Below are positions 1 to 6,076 of a DNA stretch of 6,619 nt, in pieces. The translations under genes were made by a program, and so were the position numbers. The DNA comes from Candidatus Humimicrobium oleiphilum. GTDB taxonomy: Bacteria; Actinomycetota; Humimicrobiia; Humimicrobiales; Humimicrobiaceae. The stretch's first letter is position 1. The number at the start of each line of letters is the position of its first letter. The notes under the pieces are model-generated. The model ran no database searches. It saw nothing but the letters and a program-made list of their open reading frames with translations, and was not told the origin of the DNA. The stretch spans positions 1-6,619 of the forward strand of contig DBPS01000042.1 of NCBI GenBank assembly GCA_002304935.1, in the 5' to 3' direction.

Positions 1-1334
1 GTAAAATTGGAATGAATTGAAGCAATCACAAAATCAAATTTTCCAAGTATTTCTTCGCTGTAATCAAGACTTCCGTCAGCTTTTATATCTGACTCTATCC
101 CTTTAAATATGGTTATACGTTTATCAGATGCGCAAAATTCTCCTATTGTCTTTAAATAATTTTCTATGTCTTCTGCCCTGACACCCCCAGCATAATAAGC
201 TGACTGACTATGATCAGTTATTCCTACATATTCATAGCCGTCAGATACCATTTTTTCACAGAGAGAATTCAAGGCGATACTTCCATCGCTAAAAGTTGTG
301 TGAAGATGGAATATTCCCTTAATATCATCTGCTTTTACGAGTTCCGGCAGGTTGCCGTCAAGAGCTGCCTCTATTTCACCATTATCTTCCCGTAATTCAG
401 GTTCAATATAATCCATATTGAAAAAGGCGTATATTTCCTTTTCATTCCTACATTTTATAAGCCTGTCACCATCAAATATCCCATATTCATTTATCTTTAT
501 ATCCCTGTCTTTTGCAAACCCCCTAAGCGCGGTATTATGTTCTTTGCTGCCTGTAAAATGGTGCAGCAGGTAAGGATACATATCATCATCAACTATTCTC
601 AAATCAGCATTTATGCCAGATATGAGCCTGACTGATGATTTGGTATCACCTTTGGAAATCACCTCGCCTGTCTCATCCAGTGAAACAAAATAATCCATTA
701 TTTCATCCGGATCTGTATTCCCGGCAATACCGGCAACAATATCAATATCTTTGACGGTTTCCTTCTTTCTTCGAAGACTTCCGGCAACATCAGCTCTTTT
801 TATGTATTTATGTGCTCGTAATTTTTCCACTATTGCCTGTGCCTCGCCTATAACTTCAGAGTAAAGATAGAATTCCTTGTAATTTTTAAGGGATTTTATA
901 CCGTTTAAAATATTCTCCTGTGTTTTCCTGCCGAAATTAGGCAGAGCTGCAAGCCTATCTGAATTTATAGCTTCTTCAAGATCGTCTATTCCTGAAATAT
1001 CAAGGTTGTCAAAAAGATACCTTACTTTCTTCGGTCCGAGAGTCGGTATTTTAAGAAGTTCAAGCATCTGTGGTGTAAATGATTCTTTTAACTCATCATA
1101 AAAATCCGGATTGCTTCCGGAAGCAAAAGAAAGGATATTCTCGGCAATGCTCCGGCCTATGCCGCTTATCTTCTTCAAGTCTTCTATTCTGGTATCTGCG
1201 TTTATCTCTATATCGGCAGTTTCAAGCGCGTGTGCAGCATTTCTGTAAGCTCTTATTTTAAAAGGATTGTCTTCTTTGAGTTCAAGCATTACTGCTATCT
1301 CTTCAAGAGCTTTTATAATCGTATTCTTGTCCAT
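1..1334 (-). CDS. polX: DNA polymerase X with PHP exonuclease domain (PolX), C-terminus off the window
   Basis: This is a family X gap-filling DNA polymerase fused to a PHP phosphoesterase, expected to act in cytosolic base-excision and gap repair. The 444 visible residues read without interruption from the ATG at 1334. Helix-hairpin-helix loops lie at residues 56-60 (ISGIG), 96-100 (IPTLG) and 131-135 (LPNFG). The palm has GSLRR (185-189), catalytic D196 and D198 (DID) and third carboxylate D244 (ADLR). HFTGS (259-263) replaces the usual YFTGS. The PHP domain begins at FHLHTTFSDG, with metal ligands H343, H345, D350, H375, E414 and H441 in place. The family is usually about 570-590 residues, so about 130 are missing because of the window edge, including the last His and the final DxH. 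The start is the only reasonable one: TGAGAT and GGG lie just upstream, and the nearby ATGs at 1350 and 1356 are out of frame. It follows the DUF763 gene by 39 bases on the same strand, so co-transcription is likely. Confidence 0.95.
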   Translation of the reverse strand, partial: MDKNTIIKALEEIAVMLELKEDNPFKIRAYRNAAHALETADIEINADTRIEDLKKISGIGRSIAENILSFASGSNPDFYDELKESFTPQMLELLKIPTLGPKKVRYLFDNLDISGIDDLEEAINSDRLAALPNFGRKTQENILNGIKSLKNYKEFYLYSEVIGEAQAIVEKLRAHKYIKRADVAGSLRRKKETVKDIDIVAGIAGNTDPDEIMDYFVSLDETGEVISKGDTKSSVRLISGINADLRIVDDDMYPYLLHHFTGSKEHNTALRGFAKDRDIKINEYGIFDGDRLIKCRNEKEIYAFFNMDYIEPELREDNGEIEAALDGNLPELVKADDIKGIFHLHTTFSDGSIALNSLCEKMVSDGYEYVGITDHSQSAYYAGGVRAEDIENYLKTIGEFCASDKRITIFKGIESDIKADGSLDYSEEILGKFDFVIASIHSNF

Positions 1335-1373
1335 TTTTCCCAAATCTCATATTCATTTCCTGGATATTAATAA

Positions 1374-2459
1374 TCAGTAAAAAAGGGCAAGCCTTTTAAA
1401 TGCTTCAATTTTCTCAGTTCTTCCTATTTTACTTTCTTTTAAAGCATTTGAAAGCACTTCTATCGATTTATTGTAATTTATTTTGTCAACCGGATAAGGA
1501 ATGCCATCTTTGCCTCCGTGAGCAAAGCTGAATCTTGCCGGATCTTTTATGCTGTAAGGGGCAGAATATATAAGTTCTGATATAAGTGCCAGAGACCTGA
1601 CTGTCTTGGGGCCTACTCCCGGCATTGCTATAAGTTTTTCAAAATCCTCAGGTTTCTGTTCATAAGTTGACTGGAATATTTTGGCAAGCCTTTTCTTTTC
1701 AATATCAGAGAAATTGATTTCATGCCTTTTGGGAAGTACAAGTGATTTTTCTGAATGCCCGCATATTCCAGCTAATTCTTTAAGCACCTGCTCCGGTTTC
1801 TGATGTGATATTTCAGTTATGACTTTTCTTGCTGGACTACTGTCAGAGGCAATAAGATTTAATACCTCATTTTTAGAATCACAGCAGATGGCATTATGAG
1901 GTTCTATTACGTAATCCGTTATTTTGCTGCTAAGCCAGTGATATCTTCTTGCATATCTGGTATCTCCATTCATACCCTGCTGGATAACTGACCATTTTTT
2001 TCCATCTTTTGAAAAAATAAAACTGTGATGATAAAGCTGGTACCCGTCCTGCAGGGCACTGCTGTCTACCTTTGCGACGATTCTGCTTGCATATACAAGC
2101 CTGCTGAAATCGCTGCCTTCTTTTTCCGAAGCAGCTTCTATCTCCGACGGTGTCTTTCTTGAAGTCCCGCCTTTCCCGCCAGCCACATATATGCCGGTAT
2201 AGGAAGAAATTCCCCTGAGAGCTTCTTTCAGGGCTCCGCAGACAGTAGTAGTCACTCCGCTTGAATGCCAGTCAAAACCAAGGATGCATCCGAAAGCCTG
2301 GAACCAGTAAGGGTCTGAAATGCGGTCAATAAATTCATAAGGCCCGTATTCCTCAATTATCACAAGTACTATCTGCCTGGCAAGCCTTTTCATTTTTTCA
2401 AACAGCCACCCGGGGGCTTTTCCTCCGTGAAGCGGAAGGTTTATTGTTCCTGTCTTCAT
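1374..2459 (-). CDS. DUF763 family protein with helix-hairpin-helix motif (COG1415)
   Basis: This 361-residue soluble protein belongs to DUF763, a family with no established biochemical function to my knowledge. Family hallmarks are visible along its length: an N-terminal TGTINLPLHGGKAP segment, GIYVAGGKGGTSRKTP (89-104), the YHHSFIF block (143-149), QQGMN with ARRYHW (160-175), PHNAICC (187-193), and a C-terminal segment with a helix-hairpin-helix, MPGVGPKTVRSLAL (279-292), then AHGGKDGIPYPVD (313-325). The length matches a complete family member. The HhH indicates DNA binding. The spacing of K285 and D325 after it invites comparison with HhH-GPD glycosylases, but that is inference. The gene leads a probable two-gene transcript with PolX. 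A weak GGA ribosome site lies five bases before the ATG, and a TATAAAAT box starts 25 bases before it. The family call is confident; the role in DNA repair rests on the HhH and the two PolX neighbours. Confidence 0.93.
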   Translation of the reverse strand: MKTGTINLPLHGGKAPGWLFEKMKRLARQIVLVIIEEYGPYEFIDRISDPYWFQAFGCILGFDWHSSGVTTTVCGALKEALRGISSYTGIYVAGGKGGTSRKTPSEIEAASEKEGSDFSRLVYASRIVAKVDSSALQDGYQLYHHSFIFSKDGKKWSVIQQGMNGDTRYARRYHWLSSKITDYVIEPHNAICCDSKNEVLNLIASDSSPARKVITEISHQKPEQVLKELAGICGHSEKSLVLPKRHEINFSDIEKKRLAKIFQSTYEQKPEDFEKLIAMPGVGPKTVRSLALISELIYSAPYSIKDPARFSFAHGGKDGIPYPVDKINYNKSIEVLSNALKESKIGRTEKIEAFKRLALFY

Positions 2460-2476
2460 TTTATCCGTTATTTTTT

Positions 2477-2484
2477 ATTTTATA
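2477..2484 (-). promoter_or_regulatory. putative TATA / -10 element for the DUF763-PolX transcript
   Basis: On the minus strand TATAAAAT begins 25 bases before the DUF763 ATG. It could be a bacterial -10 giving a very short leader, or an archaeal TATA box for a near-leaderless mRNA. No convincing -35 sequence was found 16-18 bases upstream, which weakens the bacterial reading. The surroundings are so AT-rich that a chance match is possible. Confidence 0.3.
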
Positions 2485-2606
2485 GAATTTATCAATGAAT
2501 TAATGTAATATGAATTTTTGATTTTTATTATTTTTTTAAGAAAATTTTTTGTTTTTTAACAAATTTTCAAGAAATTATTATAAGTTTAAAATTTAATAAA
2601 TCGCAA

Positions 2607-2635
2607 AGCTGTGTTTTCCCGGCTAGCTGTATTTT
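2607..2635 (+). repeat. short direct repeat upstream of the second PolX gene (possible operator)
   Basis: AGCTGTGTTTT at 2607-2617 recurs as AGCTGTATTTT at 2625-2635, matching at 10 of 11 positions with a period of 18 bases. The second copy runs into the TATA-like element. It is the only non-AT-rich patch in the spacer and sits where a regulator could control one or both divergent genes. No known operator is recognised. Confidence 0.3.
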
Positions 2636-2642
2636 ATAAAAT
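2631..2642 (+). promoter_or_regulatory. putative TATA / -10 element for the second PolX gene
   Basis: ATTTTATAAAAT is a 12-base palindrome. Its TTTATAAA core is centred about 25 bases before the ATG at 2662. That position fits an archaeal TATA box driving a leaderless mRNA, in keeping with the absence of any Shine-Dalgarno there. It could equally be a bacterial -10 with a short leader. No clear -35 was seen. Confidence 0.35.
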
Positions 2643-2661
2643 TTTCTGATTTAAATAAAAC

Positions 2662-4482
2662 ATGATTAATTTAAAACTTGCATCAATACTGACTACAATA
2701 GCAGAAATATGCAAATACCGTGAAGGTGAAATTGATACTGTAATAAACCTGAGCAAGGCAGCCAGGACAATAAGAGATTACCAGGACGATATTTCGGATG
2801 CTTTTTATAATGGCAGCATCAGAAGTATGCCGGGGATAGATGATTATGCCTATGGTCTTGTCAGGGAATATTTTGAGTCTGGAAAGATTTCTGTTTTTGA
2901 AGAAATAAAGGAAAAGTATTCCGAAGAGCTTGTAAAGATAATAAGGCTTAGCGGAATCGGGGCAAAAAGAGTATTTGATATATATTCAAAAATCGGGATT
3001 CTGACATATGATGAGCTTAAGGAGTTTTTCAGCAATAATACTGACTTATTAAAAACAAGCAAAGATTATGATATAAACCCGGTTTATATTGAAAGAATCA
3101 TATTCTGCATAGATTATTTTGAAAGCATCAAAGGCAGATATCCCAGATGGCAGGTCAACATATGCCTGGACAAAATCCTTCAGAAACTTTCCGGATATAC
3201 AGAGCTTGAAAAAATAAGGATAACCGGTTCAGTGCGAAGAAGAAAAGCTTATGTCGGCGATATGGACATTCTTCTTCTGCCTGAATTTAATAAGAGCAAT
3301 CTCAATCTGGAACATACATATAAACTTGCTGAAAAGATTGGAAATGAACGTTTTATAAAAGAAAAAATATCAGAACTTGTTCAAAAGAAAAATGCAAGTT
3401 TTAAATTTTCAACTATTTTCGGCATAGAACTAGAAGTAATAATTACATCTGCCAGTAGTTTTGCTGAAGATCTGCTTATTTCCACGGGAAGCAAAACCCA
3501 TATAAACAAGTTAAGGGATTATGCCATAAAGAGGGGAATGGCTGACAGCAAAACAGGTAATTTTGTTTTTTCAGATAATGAGGGGCACGATAATCTGGCC
3601 CTGGTTTCTGGAAAATCAATAAATGAGGACGACGATTATATATGCCGGGAAGAAAAAGAACTTTACAGGCAGCTTGGGCTTTCATATATATATCCTGAGC
3701 TAAGGGAAGGAAGAGATGAAATAGAACTTGCCAGAGAGAATTATCTTCCGGACCTTATCAGGCTGAACGACATAAAAGGAGACCTTCATGTCCATTCCCA
3801 ATGGAGCGACGGGGTGATGGATTTAAAGCATATAATCAAGTCAGTTAAAAAGCTTGATTATGAATTTCTTTCATTTTCTGATCACTCTGCAAGCAATAAG
3901 TTCGGAAACGGCATGGAAGTAAAAGATCTCGTGCTAAAAAGAGAGTACATTGACAAGCTTAACAGCCGGAATAAAAGGTTCAGATTTCTTATGGGGACTG
4001 AAATAGACATAGACGAAGATGGAAATCTTGATTACCCTCCTGAAATTATTGCAGGTTTTGATATTGCCCTTGCATCAATTCACAGAGGATATAAAAATGA
4101 CCGTGCTGCAAACACATCAAGATTTATAAAAGCATCAAGCGAAAAGAATATCGATATCCTGGCTCATCCGACAGGAACAGTTTTTGGAAGCAGGGCCCCT
4201 TATTTTATGGATGTCGATGAAGTAATAAAAACTGCCGTTAAAAACGGGAAAGCTCTTGAGATAAATTCATATTATCTAAGACTTGATTTAAATGAAGAAA
4301 ATGCCATAAAAGCAAAAAAAGCAGGGTCGCTTTTTGCAATAAATACCGATTCACATCGTGAGAACAATCTCTTCATGATAAGACTCGGAGTAGATATTGC
4401 AAGAAAGGCGGGTATTGAAAAAAGCGATGTAATAAATACATTCGGGCTGGAAGGCATAAAAAAATGGAAGAAAAAAAGATAA
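2662..4482 (+). CDS. divergent DNA polymerase X / PHP exonuclease, second paralogue
   Basis: This 606-residue protein has full PolX architecture: N-terminal 8-kDa-like and HhH region (1-155), nucleotidyltransferase palm (about 165-310), the linker motif YIYPELREGRDEIE (342-355) and a C-terminal PHP domain (374-600). All nine expected PHP metal positions are present: H376, H378, D383, H408, E447, H474, H502, D563 and H565. This predicts an active Mn- or Zn-dependent 3'-5' exonuclease or 3' phosphoesterase. The polymerase part keeps GSVRR (189-193) and D200/D202 (GDMDILL). However, E256 stands where the third Asp should be, and ISTGS (273-277) replaces YFTGS. Only the HhH at LSGIG (96-100) is canonical; the first (MPGID, 56-60) and third are degraded. 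An in-frame TAA at 2656-2658 fixes the start at 2662, which has no Shine-Dalgarno. It may have altered nucleotide selection or act mainly through its PHP domain. Confidence 0.93.
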   Translation: MINLKLASILTTIAEICKYREGEIDTVINLSKAARTIRDYQDDISDAFYNGSIRSMPGIDDYAYGLVREYFESGKISVFEEIKEKYSEELVKIIRLSGIGAKRVFDIYSKIGILTYDELKEFFSNNTDLLKTSKDYDINPVYIERIIFCIDYFESIKGRYPRWQVNICLDKILQKLSGYTELEKIRITGSVRRRKAYVGDMDILLLPEFNKSNLNLEHTYKLAEKIGNERFIKEKISELVQKKNASFKFSTIFGIELEVIITSASSFAEDLLISTGSKTHINKLRDYAIKRGMADSKTGNFVFSDNEGHDNLALVSGKSINEDDDYICREEKELYRQLGLSYIYPELREGRDEIELARENYLPDLIRLNDIKGDLHVHSQWSDGVMDLKHIIKSVKKLDYEFLSFSDHSASNKFGNGMEVKDLVLKREYIDKLNSRNKRFRFLMGTEIDIDEDGNLDYPPEIIAGFDIALASIHRGYKNDRAANTSRFIKASSEKNIDILAHPTGTVFGSRAPYFMDVDEVIKTAVKNGKALEINSYYLRLDLNEENAIKAKKAGSLFAINTDSHRENNLFMIRLGVDIARKAGIEKSDVINTFGLEGIKKWKKKR

Positions 4483-4502
4483 AACCCTGAAATTGCTTTT
4501 TT
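4472..4502. terminator. weak A-tract/T-tract terminator between convergent genes
   Basis: AAAAAAG at 4472-4478 is complementary to CTTTTTT at 4496-4502, with a 17-base loop. The arms overlap the PolX stop codon, and further T-rich sequence follows to about 4516. Only 50 bases separate the two convergent genes, so some termination is expected here in both directions. There is no G+C-rich stem, so a classical intrinsic terminator is not seen. Confidence 0.3.
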
Positions 4503-4532
4503 AGTTCTTTTATTTACACATTTTAAAGCCTC

Positions 4533-5486
4533 TTATTTTTCGCTCTCTTTATTAAATCCGAATACATCTTTTCCTGAAAAATCAGGAGTGTAAGGATCCT
4601 GGCGGGGCGGCTGGATTCCGCCAAATTCCTGGAATGAACCATTCGTAAATCCGAGCTTTTCGGCATACCTTATCACGCTTATGTATTCTTTAAAGTTGAT
4701 ATGCCTGTTTATCTCAGGAAAATCGCATGACTTGTAAAGTGGATGATACTGGGACATCAGGCTTATATATACTTCGTTTGAGAGCTCATTTCTGATAAAA
4801 TCAAGCGATTTCTTTACTTCTGCGATATTGTTCGGCAGAATCAGAAGCCTTATTATAAGTCCTTTTACAGCGATATTATTTTTATCAGTTACAAGGTTTC
4901 CGACCTGTCCATACATTTCCCTTACAGATTCACGATTATATCCGACATAGTCTTTTACACGAGAATACCTGTCTGCAAAAGTATTGCTTGCATATCGCAT
5001 ATCAGGCATATAGATCTGTATATAATCTTTGAGCATCCTTATTGTTTCAGGCTTGTCATATCCGCCGGTATTATAGACTATCGGAAGCTTAAGGCTGTCT
5101 CTGCCGTATTTAAGAGCTTTGATTATATTTGCAGCCCATATGGTAGGGGATACCAGATTGATATTGTGACATCCCTTATCTTTAAGCTCCAGCATTATTT
5201 TTGCCAGATATGCAGTTTCAAAGATTCCTGAATTGTGGTTTCTGCCGCTTTCCTGGCTTATCTGATAGTTCTGACAGTAAGCACAATGCATATTGCATTT
5301 TGAAAAGAAGATGGTACCCGAACCTTTCGTACCTGAAAGTTCAGGCTCTTCACCATGATGAGCCATATAAGATTCTACCTCCGCCAGTGCTCCAGCTTTG
5401 CAGAAACCGTTTTTTTTGTTAAAGCGGTCGGCATTACAGTTATGAGGGCAAAGATTGCATTTTGTAAGATTATAAAAGAAATCCAT
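4533..5486 (-). CDS. pflX: PflX-type radical SAM protein (COG1313, pyruvate formate-lyase activating enzyme-like)
   Basis: This 317-residue cytosolic radical SAM iron-sulfur protein matches the PflX family from end to end; its substrate is not established. The N-terminus carries a cysteine cluster, C10, C13, C17 and C29 (CNLCPHNC then GFC), typical of this family and likely to bind metal or a second cluster. HHGEEPELSGTKGSGTIFFS (43-62) leads to the radical SAM motif CNMHCAYC, with C64, C68 and C71 binding the 4Fe-4S cluster that cleaves S-adenosylmethionine. VSPT (112-115), YNTGGYD (138-144) and MPDMRYA (160-166) follow. The C-terminal PPRQDPYTPDFSG (293-305) is also typical, so the protein is complete. 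Its ATG overlaps the stop of the upstream XRE gene by one base (TAATG), implying translational coupling. The name reflects similarity to the pyruvate formate-lyase activase; no glycyl radical enzyme is visible nearby. Confidence 0.93.
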   Translation of the reverse strand: MDFFYNLTKCNLCPHNCNADRFNKKNGFCKAGALAEVESYMAHHGEEPELSGTKGSGTIFFSKCNMHCAYCQNYQISQESGRNHNSGIFETAYLAKIMLELKDKGCHNINLVSPTIWAANIIKALKYGRDSLKLPIVYNTGGYDKPETIRMLKDYIQIYMPDMRYASNTFADRYSRVKDYVGYNRESVREMYGQVGNLVTDKNNIAVKGLIIRLLILPNNIAEVKKSLDFIRNELSNEVYISLMSQYHPLYKSCDFPEINRHINFKEYISVIRYAEKLGFTNGSFQEFGGIQPPRQDPYTPDFSGKDVFGFNKESEK

Positions 5487-5830
5487 TATTTTTTATTACC
5501 AAACTTATCCTTTTTTTCAGCTACTCTGGCAGTTATCCCATTTTGGAGCTTGAAAATATAATGGCTGACGCTATCTGTCAGCTGAGGATTATTATAAAGG
5601 ATTTCACATATTTTATGAATTCTGTACTCAACAAAAAATTCAGGCTCTATCTCAAGGGCATTTGAAATATTTTCTATGGTGTCAATAGGGGGAACCTTCT
5701 TCTTTCTTATTATCTTGCTGAAATAGCTATAGTTAAGATTGGTTTTTGTCCCAAGGCTTCTTAATTTGATCTGCCTTTCCTTCAATATTTCCGCAAAGGC
5801 TTCAGAAAAAGATTTATTGGTGTAATTCAT
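5486..5830 (-). CDS. XRE-family helix-turn-helix regulator
   Basis: This small 114-residue protein has an N-terminal Cro/C1-type helix-turn-helix. The fold spans about residues 8-66: helix 1 EAFAEILKERQ, helix 2 LRSLGTKTN, recognition helix around YSYFSKIIRK (35-42, basic), then VPPIDTIENISNALEI. EPEFFVEYR (62-70) follows the domain and is a common ending in one group of XRE regulators. The last 45 residues form a short helical tail with no recognised ligand domain and end in a lysine-rich stretch. The gene is first in a two-gene operon, overlapping the radical SAM gene as TAATG, so it probably regulates that operon and may autoregulate. No Shine-Dalgarno is obvious. It might instead be an antitoxin-like protein, but no toxin gene is adjacent. 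Confidence 0.85.
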   Translation of the reverse strand: MNYTNKSFSEAFAEILKERQIKLRSLGTKTNLNYSYFSKIIRKKKVPPIDTIENISNALEIEPEFFVEYRIHKICEILYNNPQLTDSVSHYIFKLQNGITARVAEKKDKFGNKK

Positions 5831-5903
5831 TATTGAAAGTCTGGTAATAAAAAATTTACTTATTTATGTAATACTAAACTATTCAATACATATGATTAAT
5901 ATC

Positions 5904-5967
5904 CGGGGAGGTGTTTTGGTTGACAATTAATTCAACAACTACAAGAAAAAGCAAAGCCTGGGATTAA
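5904..5967 (+). other. strong Shine-Dalgarno with a 15-codon reading frame (small peptide, leader or gene remnant)
   Basis: GGGGAGGTG at 5905-5913 is a near-perfect Shine-Dalgarno, the best in the window. Nine bases after GGAGG, TTG at 5920 opens a 15-codon frame, MTINSTTTRKSKAWD, ending at TAA 5965-5967. GTG at 5911 is in the same frame but overlaps the ribosome site. The frame is followed at once by the extremely AT-rich tract. It could be a leader peptide, the surviving 5' end of a lost gene, or chance. The TTGACA at 5920-5925 lacks a matching -10 and is not favoured as a promoter. Confidence 0.3.
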
Positions 5968-5972
5968 AACAA

Positions 5973-5998
5973 TATAAATATTTAATTAAATATTTATA
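5973..5998. repeat. 26-base perfect palindrome, all A/T
   Basis: The 13-base arm TATAAATATTTAA is followed directly by its exact complement with no loop, centred between 5985 and 5986. It contains the TTTAATTAAA core. Such a site could bind a homodimeric regulator or extrude as a cruciform. The AT-only composition raises the chance of coincidence. Confidence 0.6.
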
Positions 5999-6005
5999 AA
6001 TAAAG

Positions 6006-6051
6006 TTTATTTATTTAATATTATTAATATGTTAAAATTTAAATAAATAAA
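6006..6051. repeat. 13-base perfect inverted repeat with 20-base loop
   Basis: TTTATTTATTTAA at 6006-6018 is exactly complementary to TTAAATAAATAAA at 6039-6051. The tandem TTTA units make the arms low in complexity. It lies seven bases after the 26-base palindrome. The two elements together suggest a structured regulatory or protein-binding region, not a terminator, because the flanking genes diverge. Confidence 0.55.
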
Positions 6052-6068
6052 ATAATGAAATAATATTG

Positions 6069-6076
6069 TATATAAT
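6069..6076 (+). promoter_or_regulatory. putative TATA / -10 element for the membrane sensor gene
   Basis: TATATAAT contains a perfect TATAAT at 6071-6076, preceded by TG at 6067-6068, about 50 bases before the GTG start. The -35 position holds only TAAAAT-like sequence. In a tract this AT-rich such a match is easily found by chance, so it is a candidate only. Confidence 0.25.

Larger units (their letters stand above)
2460..2661. other. divergent AT-rich intergenic region between DUF763 and second PolX
   Basis: This 202-base spacer separates two divergent repair-type genes and must hold both promoters. It carries long T and A runs, especially 2515-2560. A loose hairpin is possible between GAAAATTT at 2540-2547 and AAATTTTC at 2561-2568. 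The only G+C-containing patch is at 2601-2630, close to the second PolX gene. No reading frame or RNA gene was seen. Confidence 0.7.

Noticed and set aside
210..395. 61-codon open frame on the plus strand
   Set aside because: It is antisense to the PHP domain of the first PolX, whose motifs are intact, and its peptide shows no recognisable features.
1079..1261. 60-codon open frame on the plus strand
   Set aside because: It lies antisense to the HhH region of the first PolX and has no family resemblance or ribosome site of note.
1303..1356. Short upstream frame on the minus strand from ATG 1356 or 1350 overlapping the PolX start
   Set aside because: It encodes only 17 residues in another frame and its AGGA is too close to the ATG to act as a ribosome site; most likely chance.
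2540..2568. Hairpin in the PolX/DUF763 spacer as a terminator
   Set aside because: The flanking genes diverge, so no transcript ends here, and the AT-only arms with a bulge are expected in such sequence.
3476..3685. 69-codon minus-strand frame inside the second PolX gene
   Set aside because: It is antisense to the conserved palm and linker of PolX; coding evidence is all on the plus strand.
1..4482. Second PolX as a recent duplication of the first
   Set aside because: The two proteins share only family-level motifs and differ at catalytic positions, and no long nucleotide repeat is visible between them, so the split is old or one copy was acquired.
5201..5561. Two overlapping plus-strand open frames (5201-5422 and 5355-5561)
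   Set aside because: They are antisense to the conserved cysteine motifs of the radical SAM gene and to the XRE tail.
5920..5948. TTGACA as a sigma-70 -35 box
   Set aside because: The position 17 bases downstream reads AAGAAA, not a -10, and the TTG fits better as a start codon after the strong Shine-Dalgarno.
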